Assembly: GCA_026874595.1 (NCBI GenBank)
Contig: CM049307.1
Location: 60,642,870 to 60,706,869 of the forward strand
Length of the DNA stretch: 64,000 nucleotides
From: Sipunculus nudus
Taxonomy: Eukaryota > Annelida > Sipuncula > Golfingiida > Sipunculidae
Direction: 5' to 3'
Shown one piece after another: positions 27,301-33,759 of this stretch. Below the pieces are notes generated by a model that did no database searches, was not told the DNA's origin, and was given only the letters and a program-made list of their open reading frames with translations. Position 1 is the stretch's first letter, and each line of letters starts with the position of its first letter. The translations under genes and the position numbers were made by a program.

Positions 27301-29700
27301 GGGGAAATAGAGTGTTGCATATTAGCATGGATGTTTGCAGCCAAATTGTTTATGTAGGTTGCCGCCCCTACCACAAAATCCAGAAAGCCGTCCAAGTTGT
27401 ATACATATGCAAAATTTAAGGCAGATAAGTCAAACCACTACATGTATATGAGTGATTTTAGCCCGTGGCAGACAAACAGTTGGACGCTGAGCAAAAATGG
27501 TTGCAGGTGACGCCACCAGTTTTGCGTATGATAAAGAGCTATGTGAGAACTATACACATGCAAAACTTTGGCCCAATCGGTCAAACGGTTTCCAAGATAT
27601 GAGCTTGGATGTCTGCTGCATAAACTAGAATGCAGGTGGCGCCACCTGTCATAAAATCAAGAGAGCTGTCAGGGATGTATAAACCTGCAAAATTTTAGGC
27701 AGATATGTCAAACCACTGCCGAGATATGAGTGATTTTATCCCATGGCAGACAAACAGACAGGAGCTGTGCAAAAATGGCTGCAGGTGGCGCCACCAGTTT
27801 TGCATATGATGAAGAGCTATGTGAGATCTATACACATGCAAAATTTTGGCCCAATCGGTCAAACGGTTCCCGAGATATGAGCTTGGCTGTCTGCAGCGTA
27901 AACGTGAATGTAGGTGGCGCCACCTGTCAAAAAATCAGAAAAGCTATCCAGGATGTATACGCATGCCCAATTTCAGGTGAATTAGTCAAGTCACTGCGAG
28001 ATATGAGTGATTTTAACCGAAGGCAGACGAACAGATGGACACTGTGCAAACATGGTTGCAGGTGGCGCCACCAGTTTTTGTGTATGTTATAAAGCTCTCC
28101 AAGGGCTACATTTGGCAAAAAAATTTTCCTGATCGTTCAAACAGTTCCCGAGATATGAGCTTGGATGTCTGCAGCGTAAACGTGAATGTAGGTGGCGCCA
28201 CCTGTCATAAAATCAGAAAAGCTATCCAGGATGTTTACGCATGCCGAATTTCAGGTGAATTAGTCTAGTCACTGCAGAGATATGAGTGATTTTAACCCAA
28301 GGCAGACGAACAGATGGACACTGTGCAAACATGGTTGCAGGTGGCGCCACCATTTTTTGTGTATGTTATAAAGTTCTCCAAGGGCTACATTTGTGCAAAA
28401 AAAATTTTCCTGATCGGTCAAACGGTTCCCAAGATATGTGGGTTTATGTGTGGAAACAGACGCACAAACGGACGCAGAGCGCAGAGGAAAGGAAAGAGGT
28501 CAAACAAAATCGGGGCACAGCAGTTCACATGTGACCCAAACATAATCCCGGGTTTCGTAAAATTCTGCCCAGCGGTTACGGAGGAGTTCTCCGGACACCT
28601 ACACCGCGGCGGCGGCGGCGTGCAGCTGAAAACATAGTATCCGCAAAACTCTGTTTTGGCGGATACAATTAATTGGAAATGTGTTTTCTGGTAAATTCCC
28701 TTGGAAAAACCTTTGATTATATAGTCTATCAATCCTATACTTGAATATTTTATACTTAATAACTTGAGGCCAGTCTATAGACAAGACAGCGGTTAACAGC
28801 TTTTCACTAATCCTGACCAGTTAAGACATCTAAATTAGTAAAAGAAACCTCACTTCTTACAATAAATCAATATTAGTTATGTTTTACAAAATATAGCAAA
28901 ATATTAATATATGAAAAAAAATATGATATGCAATACACACATCACCAATTCCTGATAAACTGATAATATATTGTACACCCCTACTATTTAAAGTGGAGCC
29001 TGCATATTAGGACCACCTTTCCAACTGACCAAAGGTCGGAGATGGTCCAGAGTTGGTCCTATCAGACAGATCACTTATAGCAAATGTGAATGCTTATGGT
29101 TTACTCAAGGTTTGTCTTTTTAGACATGTGTTCTCAACAGATAGTAGTGGTCTGTACTGGTTGTAAACCATGTTGGATGACTGAAAGGACAAGGACTGAT
29201 GATCCAATATTAATTGATTATTTTACGTACTTTCTATATTAATGTGCTTTATAGAATTATACTGAAAATATTGACTGACTAAATTCAGTGTGACTTGTAC
29301 ATCACGCTGAACAATACGGAATATGACCAAATTGCTGGAAATTGCTCCCTGCACAAGGTTAAGTTTTAATGCTTTTTGTCACTGTTTGTCCTGTCTTTCT
29401 TAATCTCTGACAGGATTAGTATATCCTCCTAGTAAATATAAATACATTGTGAGTACATACATAGTCGTTTGTGATTGATTATGCAAAATACAAAAAATCT
29501 AATCAATAATGAAAGAAAATGACCAACCATCGATTTAATCGATTAATCGGCACAACACTAATAGACAGGTGGTGTTTCAGTATGGTTTGTTGGTTAAATG
29601 ACCTGACCCACCTGAGTTCCTGTATATGTTTCCATTCCTTCTCCTTCTGGGCAGCCAGCTCCCTCAGAGAAGACTCTGGTGCCATTATCTCAGTCATCAT
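6127..29700 (-). CDS. CCDC57: CCDC57 orthologue, coiled-coil centrosomal protein (17 coding exons, 3' end outside window)
   Basis: Seen: 17 exons in descending order (29612-29700, 26613-26767, 24499-24667, 23425-23546, 21851-21939, 21335-21492, 20306-20380, 18945-19145, 18299-18457, 17161-17323, 14898-15032, 11409-11571, 10563-10742, 10172-10272, 9545-9736, 7934-7993, 6127-6376) with GT-AG borders and matching phases give about 820 residues of almost continuous coiled coil. There is no signal peptide or membrane segment. Recognised from remembered vertebrate CCDC57: an N-terminal KEKEWKHIQELR, then EDFKYNLRLLGERDAELDKY, then KREHEFRKQADEMSATVL, and RKHEQMDRLCKEKE in exons 7-8, all in the family's order. 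Known of the family: CCDC57 is a centrosome/centriolar-satellite and microtubule-associated protein linked with CEP63 and centriole duplication. The last exon seen ends in phase 1 with no stop, so the C-terminus lies left of the window. No other family fits as well. Confidence 0.9.
6719..7671. mobile_element. Repeat A copy 2 (truncated at its right end)
   Basis: The same GACAAGCGACTACGTGTATC head and alternating GGTGGCGCCACC half-units as the copy at 27214, but it stops at 7671 without the GGCGGATAC terminus. Lies in CCDC57 intron 16. Confidence 0.75.
7934..7993 (-). CDS. CCDC57: CCDC57 exon 16
   Basis: A 60-bp phase-0 exon between tttttcag and gtgaag, encoding LSALKMDVAQAAPTINFGAQ. Supported by splice sites and phase; there is little homology to judge by. 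Confidence 0.72.
8590..9282 (+). repeat. Pair of about 53-bp direct repeats flanking 0.6 kb
   Basis: AACTATTTATTCCTGATCTA..TGGTCCAAGTGATTCT occurs at about 8592-8643 and again at about 9229-9280 with one substitution. The 0.6 kb between includes the 133-bp inverted-repeat element. Confidence 0.6.
8999..9131. mobile_element. Small inverted-repeat element (133 bp)
   Basis: TGGCAGTGCCC at 8999-9009 and its exact inverse GGGCACTGCCA at 9121-9131. Possibly a tiny MITE; no duplication seen. Confidence 0.4.
9545..9736 (-). CDS. CCDC57: CCDC57 exon 15
   Basis: Acceptor aaaacag, donor gttagt; phase 0 in and out; 64 codons, residues about 654-717. Strong heptads with LLEARKEADEYYKSNIEKN. Confidence 0.88.
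10172..10272 (-). CDS. CCDC57: CCDC57 exon 14 (possible alternative donor inside)
   Basis: Acceptor atcacacag, donor gtcagt; phase 1 in, phase 0 out; residues about 620-653. An internal CAG/GTAAGG starting at 10234 is a better donor match than the distal one, and using it would remove exactly 21 codons in frame. Confidence 0.82.
10563..10742 (-). CDS. CCDC57: CCDC57 exon 13
   Basis: Acceptor tttattcag, donor gtaaaa; phase 1 in and out; residues about 560-619. Two short coiled coils (YVKNLEKELTEMKSKLRLL and IRSHVEALNATIG) flank an acidic, Ser-rich linker. Confidence 0.88.
10755..11080 (+). repeat. Two-copy tandem duplication (about 166 bp)
   Basis: TCTGGTACA..TATGGTTAT through AACAGCAAGAAGTGACAGCA occurs twice with a 166-bp offset, just upstream of CCDC57 exon 13 in the gene's sense. 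Confidence 0.7.
11105..11351. mobile_element. 247-bp MITE with AGCCCCATTTACAC inverted ends
   Basis: AGCCCCATTTACACATAAAA at the left, inverse GTGTAAATGGGGCT at the right. No clear target duplication. Lies between CCDC57 exons 12 and 13. Confidence 0.65.
11409..11571 (-). CDS. CCDC57: CCDC57 exon 12
   Basis: Acceptor gaattcag, donor gtcagt; phase 0 in, phase 1 out; residues about 506-559. NDNLRAVIHQMRQQMETL matches the conserved family helix before a polar linker. Confidence 0.9.
11932..13814 (-). mobile_element. D element copy 2
   Basis: Starts AACAAGGGACCCATGGGA and ends with the AGCTCAGATGACTTATAGTC hairpin terminus. Parts such as 13200-13740 align with 3770-4400; the middle (12200-13100) is divergent, AT-rich and holds a poly-G run. 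Lies in CCDC57 intron 11. Confidence 0.75.
13948..14930 (-). repeat. CCDC57: Minisatellite built from the exon 11 end plus 5' splice site of CCDC57
   Basis: Twenty-two intronic units (two of 46 bp, then twenty of 43 bp) abut the exon's own copy. On the minus strand each reads exon-like CTCAA..CT.CTCACA.ATAAC..CATCAGT followed by a donor. Sixteen intronic units carry GTAAGT; others have GTAACT, GTAGGT or no usable GT. The two 46-bp units farthest from the exon keep the best exon match (GATGGTCTGCTCACAGATAA); the 43-bp units share a 3-base deletion. Confidence 0.95.
14898..15032 (-). CDS. CCDC57: CCDC57 exon 11 (its 3' end is the parent of a minisatellite)
   Basis: Acceptor ataaccag, donor gtgagt; phase 0 in and out; 45 codons, residues about 461-505. 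Contains LTSDRDQALATLKSHGLL, a conserved family segment. The last 39 bases plus 7 bases of intron are repeated 22 times in the following intron. Reading past the real donor meets TAA within 33 bases, so use of any repeated donor would truncate the protein. Confidence 0.9.
15151..16816 (-). mobile_element. Repeat E copy 1 (Helentron/HINE-like) carrying a G element
   Basis: Begins CTAGAT plus hairpin GTGTCGGAACGACAC and ends GCCCCGGCCACTTTGTGGC. Internal tandem units of about 181 bp (GTCCGTACATGTGTATTTGT, AAGTAGGTCAACTGGGACGA). Read on the minus strand it ends hairpin + CTAG, as Helentron 3' ends do. Element G occupies 15536-16178. Confidence 0.75.
15536..16178 (-). mobile_element. Element G inside repeat E copy 1
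   Basis: Starts CTAGAATATTAGC and ends with a GACGGACAGACAG run and the AGCCC..GGGCT hairpin followed by AAAA. Contains one GGTGGCGCCACC at 15840. The same E/G junctions recur at 42344 and 49237. Confidence 0.7.
17023..17135 (+). repeat. Possible tRNA-derived SINE remnant
   Basis: TGGCCTAGTGG fits the pol III A box (TRGYNNARNNG); GTCTGAATC about 45 bases on is a B box with two mismatches. It does not fold as a tRNA gene. Confidence 0.3.
17161..17323 (-). CDS. CCDC57: CCDC57 exon 10
   Basis: Acceptor cttgacag, donor gtgtgt; phase 2 in, phase 0 out; residues about 406-460. LDLDWQRRLQDLER matches the remembered family motif around a conserved Asp-Trp-Gln-Arg. Confidence 0.92.
17965..18237. mobile_element. 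Solo LTR (273 bp) with 5-bp target duplication
   Basis: Begins TGCAATACTATTCTCAGG and ends AATCTCGTCACA, flanked on both sides by TGTTG (17960-17964, 18238-18242). TG..CA ends with a 5-bp duplication are typical of LTR retrotransposons. No internal region remains. Confidence 0.7.
18299..18457 (-). CDS. CCDC57: CCDC57 exon 9
   Basis: Acceptor tattcaag, donor gtaaca; phase 2 in and out; residues about 353-405. Ends QRKHDIER, continuing into YQREL in the next exon. A solo LTR lies in the intron about 60 bp beyond the donor. Confidence 0.9.
18945..19145 (-). CDS. CCDC57: CCDC57 exon 8
   Basis: Acceptor ttacacag, donor gtcaga; phase 2 in and out; residues about 286-352. Completes RKHEQMDRLCKEKE and continues as a Gln/Glu-rich coiled coil. 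Confidence 0.92.
19146..20305. other. CCDC57 intron 7, nothing recognised
   Basis: AT-rich, no repeat family of this window, no plausible exon. Introns at 18458-18944, 20381-21334 and 23547-24498 look the same. Confidence 0.5.
20306..20380 (-). CDS. CCDC57: CCDC57 exon 7
   Basis: Acceptor tttttatag, donor gtaagt; phase 2 in, phase 2 out; residues about 261-285. A 75-bp exon, found by phase and homology rather than as an open frame. Confidence 0.88.
21335..21492 (-). CDS. CCDC57: CCDC57 exon 6
   Basis: Acceptor cttttaag, donor gtaaga; phase 0 in, phase 2 out; residues about 209-260. Begins VKLLSKEIELVKAS and contains WELQDMAAMK, both in family order. Confidence 0.9.
21851..21939 (-). CDS. 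CCDC57: CCDC57 exon 5
   Basis: Acceptor ttttacag, donor gtgggt; phase 1 in, phase 0 out; residues about 179-208. KREHEFRKQADEMSAT closely matches the remembered vertebrate sequence. Confidence 0.92.
22039..22341. mobile_element. Repeat F copy 1
   Basis: CTAGAATTTTGCATACCAAG head and an AATATTCCTTGACAAC middle shared with the copies at 22755 and 52748. A poly-G run interrupts it; the end is degraded. Confidence 0.65.
22755..23080. mobile_element. Repeat F copy 2
   Basis: Contains the hairpin GCATTCTAAGGAATGC and the shared GCCCATATTCCCAGGTTCAT block; ends GGGATGAATGCATATCC. Lies in CCDC57 intron 4, 400 bp from copy 1. Confidence 0.7.
23425..23546 (-). CDS. CCDC57: CCDC57 exon 4
   Basis: Acceptor gcttgcag, donor gtccgt; phase 2 in, phase 1 out; residues about 138-178. 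Heptad-rich segment including HDHRLKELEEELDAQRREI. Confidence 0.9.
24499..24667 (-). CDS. CCDC57: CCDC57 exon 3
   Basis: Acceptor tttttatag, donor gtgaat; phase 1 in, phase 2 out; residues about 82-137. Charged coiled coil ending HRLREKQAHVDQYRR, matching the family's conserved His-rich patch before the next helix. Confidence 0.9.
24703..25210 (+). repeat. Repeat I copy 1
   Basis: Degenerate internal units of about 150 bp (CTGATCTCATTAAAT.., GTGAATTTTGTTGA..), ending TAACGG.(C/A)TGA.. and ATGGGTATA..CCATAATAC. Same layout as 26080-26580. Confidence 0.6.
25430..25935 (+). repeat. Degenerate AGTCCAAGTCTGAGTC repeat
   Basis: Imperfect GAGTCCAAG/TCTGAGTCC runs at 25460-25600 and 25800-25930 with unique sequence between. 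Open frames across it are by-products. Confidence 0.6.
26080..26580 (+). repeat. Repeat I copy 2
   Basis: Direct copy of the preceding family (ATATGCATG.., GGATTTTGCTGGAAATC..) ending just before CCDC57 exon 2. The stretch between the copies (25430-25930) is a degenerate AGTCCAAGTCTGAG repeat. Confidence 0.6.
26613..26767 (-). CDS. CCDC57: CCDC57 exon 2
   Basis: Acceptor ttttacag, donor gtaagt; enters in phase 2, leaves in phase 1; residues about 30-81. It carries the most family-diagnostic stretch, EDFKYNLRLLGERDAELDKY. Confidence 0.92.
27214..28667. mobile_element. Repeat A copy 3 (complete)
   Basis: The best copy: CTAG head, inverted GTATCCGCC/GGCGGATAC blocks, and palindromes at 27635, 27784, 27913, 28061, 28191 and 28340, i.e. 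alternating about 149 and 130 bp. Lies in CCDC57 intron 1. Confidence 0.8.
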
Positions 29701-29710
29701 GCATCAAAGT
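29612..29710 (-). CDS. CCDC57: CCDC57 exon with start codon (coding from 29700)
   Basis: The acceptor cttccag ends at 29711 and the donor gtgggt follows 29612, so a 5'UTR exon must lie upstream. Translation most simply begins at the ATG at 29700 (MMTEIMAPESSLREL). The third in-frame ATG at 29685 has the better context (A at -3, G at +4) and could be the main start. A four-codon upstream ORF starts at ATG 29704 and overlaps the first start out of frame. Leaves in phase 2. Confidence 0.85.
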
Positions 29711-29849
29711 CTGGAAGAACAAAATCACACGGCAAATTATAGTACACAATTTTTTTAACCTTTTTTTGGTGGAGGTAACTGCCTCCATTTTGTTAATGCT
29801 AGCATAACGGAGTATACAGTTTAATTATGTACATCTGCAGAATTCTATT

Positions 29850-29983
29850 CCGGTTTCAGACTACTTGACAGGGCATTATCACACGCTTCCTGTTCCGGTT
29901 TCAGACTACTTGACAGGGCATTATCACACGCTTCCTGTTCCGGTTTCAGACTACTTGACAGGGCATTATCACACGCTTCCTTT
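29850..29983 (+). repeat. Three exact-phase copies of a 45-bp unit
   Basis: CCGGTTTCAGACTACTTGAC.. starts at 29850, 29895 and 29940. The copies are nearly identical, so the expansion is recent. Lies just upstream of the CCDC57 start exon. Confidence 0.9.
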
Positions 29984-30110
29984 CATTTTATATCCTAAAA
30001 CACCTGTGGGCCCTGGGTGTGTAATCATCTCCATTGCTGGGTCATAACACAGAGGATCGCCTAAAAGGCACACTTGCTTATGAGTCAGGATTGTTAAGTT
30101 TTTCCCAGTG

Positions 30111-30136
30111 CGGTATTTACCAGCTGGTAAATACCG
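30111..30136. other. 26-bp perfect palindrome
   Basis: The half-site CGGTATTTACCAG is followed by its exact complement. Nearby GGGAAAAAC/GTTTTTCCC motifs recur at 30160-30200 and 30970-31070, suggesting an undefined repeat between them. Confidence 0.8.
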
Positions 30137-30741
30137 ATATTTACCGCCTTTGGAAAAACCTCTCAAAGTGGGAAAATGGGAAAAACTGGGAAAAACCCAG
30201 ATTTTTAAGACGATCTGCCTTTGCACTGACCAATGAATTGCATGCATTTTGCCTGTCGTAATTTTCCATCCTCCTCCATTCTTGTAAAACATTGCCACAA
30301 AGGATCTATAGGCCTGCCTCCTCTCATGATGCCTTGTTAACTTCTTCAGAAAACAAGAACTTATGGCAGACAGGCAGTAACATCAACTTATATAGAGAAG
30401 AGCCATAAAACCTGGTATCCTTTTGGGCACAGTAGGCTAAAAATGGGGTGCTTGGTTTCCTACCTGTATGCACAGAAACCTGCATCATGCTGGACAGGGT
30501 TTCCCCAAGTGATGCCACAATGGGTGGTTGGTTTCTTCTCACCCTAGATAACTAGTTGTATGAGCCCTACATGACTAGCATGGCTTCTTCACACTTCTGT
30601 ACCCCAAAGATTAACTCTGCCTTGATTAGGTTATGCTTAGATTACTTTTGTCAGCTCACCTACTAAAGTTTATGTTGCAGTTAATTGGTAATTAAGTAAT
30701 AGTAATGCACTGGTATGAGTTCATCGAGTTGTGGAAATATT

Positions 30742-30841
30742 GCACACACACACACACACATACACACACACACATGTATATATATTCATCACATGTGGAT
30801 ATATATATATGCATATATGTAAATATGTATATATGTATGTG

Positions 30842-30889
<48 letters not shown>

Positions 30890-30896
30890 TATAATA
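30742..30896 (+). repeat. (CA)n and (AT)n microsatellite
   Basis: CACACA run at 30742-30774, then mixed TATATG and a long (AT)n to 30896. The short frames on both strands are artefacts of the repeat. Confidence 0.95.
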
Positions 30897-31059
30897 TAAT
30901 TTCAACATGCAACATTAAACAGAATTAATTAACTATACATCATTATACTCTCTCAAAAATTTTGATCAGACATTTCCCAGTAATTCCCGGTACTAACCAG
31001 TTTTCCCCAGTTATTCCCAATTAATCCCAGTTTTCCCCCTGTCCGGGAAAAACTAGTTT

Positions 31060-31900
31060 TTCCCGGCGAAAATAACAACGCTGTTATGAGTACATTCCCG
31101 AGGCAGTGGAAATCTTGCACTTCTAAAGCAACTGATTTTCACGCTGCCAGCTTTACCCGTTTATGATATATTTAGACACTAGATGGCGGTTCATTGTCCG
31201 CTGAAAAAAACGTGTGTATGATGTGACAAGCAGCCAACCAGATGCCAATAAACGAACACTCGACAGGCATCCTTGCTCTGCCCATAGCTGTGCTTCAAGC
31301 ACCGCTTGATGACTTTACGGTCGAATTTTAATTGCTCCCTCTGCATTCTTGCATCATCGACCGATTCAATTATGACATTATGACTGTGTTAGCGTAGCCA
31401 TGTATCTGTTGTCTGCAGAACTGAAACCAGCCAGCGAGGTGTGCACTCAGCCTTTGTTGTTACGTTTTGTTTGAATTACAGTAAAACCGTCCGGGCATCC
31501 TATGTGCCCAAGACCCTAAGCAAACCACGTCTCAGGCAATTCTCTCTGAGCCTGTGGCCTGTTCAGACGGTTACCGGGGCGATGAGCTGTAAATCAAAAC
31601 AAAATGAACATGATTAGCTCCGTGTATTCCTAGCTTGGCAGTGTCTTCCAGCACAAGGTCTCACCTGATTGGACAAAAATACAGTGCTCCCCTCTGGTGT
31701 AGCAATTCAAGATACGAGGTCATAACAAACAGCGCTTACGATACAGGTACTAGGCCTATAGTTAAAACGCTGTGTAAAGAGCGTAGTTTCTGAGTAAAGC
31801 ACGGCTTTTGGGCATGACCTTCCCATTATGTCTGCAGAGTGCTTACCCTGGGTGGGGGACAACCACCAAATATCTCACTGCACAACTCCCGGCTTTGAGT
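31060..31900. promoter_or_regulatory. Candidate promoter region between the divergent genes
   Basis: Richer in GC and CpG than its surroundings and free of recognised repeats. A minus-strand CAG/GTGAGA donor at about 31657 could end a CCDC57 leader exon, although the same spot also reads as a CCAAT box. No TATA or initiator can be assigned. Confidence 0.25.
31176..31187 (+). promoter_or_regulatory. Second CTCF-like motif
   Basis: ACACTAGATGGC differs from the CTCF core only at the first base; same orientation as the site at 33507. Confidence 0.35.
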
Positions 31901-33283
31901 GCTATGTTCTACCCTGAGCCACAGAAGCCAGTAAATTATAGCACACTTGAAGTGCTGTGATAAAGTGAATAATTGTAATTTGCAGTTCATTTTCTGTGTG
32001 GACAGTCAATGAACATAACATGCACAAAAAATATTACAGTCACATTCAGTGCTGTTGGAATGGTCTGACAATGATGTGACATTATTGGCTTTGTTAGTCT
32101 ACTCCAGCACCATCAAGTGGAACTCAAAGAAGTGTGAGAGTTGGATTTAGCATTTACCTGCACCATGTGCATGACACCTGAAGCAGCATATATTATACTT
32201 TGATCAATGCCAATCACAATATTGGCACTATATTGTAAATTTAATGCAATATTGTGTGGGGGGGGGGGAATGTAATTATTGTACCTTTTAATCAATATGT
32301 TTCATATTTATTGAAACCAAAATATTTAATGGACTTGTTAAAAATGTCATCTTTTTTAACACATATAAATTACATTAAATATTTTTTTTTATACAAAATC
32401 AATCATGTTTATTAATCAATGTTAAATACTTGTACTGGTATATGGTAATTTATGCAACTATCATAATTAATAATAAATCACTTTTTATTTTACCTTTATT
32501 TATAGATTAATGGCTAAATCAAAGGAAAGGATAAAATTCCTGACACCTTATTCTTCTAGTTGTAAACACTATAGCATTAAAAGTAAATCATTTAATTAAA
32601 GTAAATTAAAGTTGAACAGCATTAGACATAATCACTGCATAGATTCAGTTATCTGGTTATACAGAGAAACAGCTAACTGCATGAGATGTAGGTTATCTTA
32701 CTCGTTTATATCTGAAGGTTTACATTATATTTAACCAAACTGACTAAACGACAACATACAACATGTATCTTTAAGCTGTAAACGTCACTGGAAATGTAAC
32801 TTATGGAGTCACCATTTGTTTTGAAAGTCCCTCGTCCTGTCATTACACGGACGGGTCCGGTTTACGGTTGTCGTAAAGGTAAACAAAGTTGTCGTTACTT
32901 CCGATACCAAGAGTTTTTTTTATATTATTTATCAATGTATACATTCCATAGCTAATCTTTGTCATGTTTCCCTAAATCTACCATTATAATGTATTCAAAA
33001 TATATTTGAGTTATAAATTTGGAAATAATGTGACCCAACTTTTACGACATCTTCTATGGAAACAGCGCGCTGAGAGGAAGAGGATACGTGTGTGTAACTG
33101 TAAGACCTGTTTCGTGTCAGGACGTGTCCTGACATGTTACCTTAGCAGTTCTGCAGATTATAAATTAACAATGCCCAATGAGACTTGTTTGACGCACAAC
33201 AGTATGGAACAACAGCCAGTATCCACAATTTACAAACTGGATAATTTTTAGTTCAGCTGACTACAGCGATCACCCTTTGAGTG

Positions 33284-33759
33284 GGGTCCGCCTAAACACC
33301 CAAAACACCGGTGTTTTGGGTACGTGTGACGAAACACCACGAAACACCCTTTTAAATTCGAATTTGAAGCAAAACACTTGTATCATTTAATAAATCATCA
33401 TCTGTTGGATATGTTAATACAGAATTTGTGCCACTTTTCTGTAAAATTAAAGAAAGCAATAGCGTTTTGTACAATTGACAAGTGCGCTGCTTGATTGCGA
33501 CTTGCGCCACTAGGGGGCAGGGTCATAGCTGGCATATACGGCTGCGGTGGGCGCCGGTGAACCGACCACGACACGAAACACTCGTTTTTATTTTTATGAC
33601 ATGAATTTATGAAACAATATTGCAGAGATATATTTATCAGATGATTATCTATCGATTGGTGTTACGTTTTTGGTTCAGGTTCGAAGTGAAGTGGGTGTTT
33701 CGTGGTGTTTCGTCACAGATACCCAAAACACCGGTGTTTTGGGTGTTTAGGGGGACCGC
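33284..33759. mobile_element. 476-bp hAT-like MITE with 8-bp target duplication TTTGAGTG
   Basis: TTTGAGTG at 33276-33283 and 33760-33767 flanks inverted termini of about 65 bp (GGTCCGCCTAAACACCC against GGTCCCCCTAAACACCC). Each arm holds a perfect 24-bp palindrome (half ACCCAAAACACC) at 33298-33321 and 33721-33744. An 8-bp duplication fits hAT. No transposase; short frames crossing it are chance. Confidence 0.85.
33507..33520 (+). promoter_or_regulatory. CTCF-like motif inside the hAT-like MITE
   Basis: CCACTAGGGGGCAG matches the bilaterian CTCF core CCASYAGRKGGC at every position. It lies between the two divergent genes. Confidence 0.45.

Noticed and set aside
27730-28637. Overlapping frames of 80-120 codons
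   Set aside because: They lie in repeat A, recur in every unit with different breaks, and contain the non-coding palindromes.
28418-28732. 104-codon minus-strand frame
   Set aside because: Spans the end of repeat A and its GC-rich hairpin; no homology and no splice context.
30705-30928. Several Thr/His/Tyr/Ile-rich frames
   Set aside because: Direct translations of (CA)n and (AT)n.
33006-33251. 81-codon frame upstream of the hAT-like MITE
   Set aside because: Begins with TTG and has no recognisable similarity.
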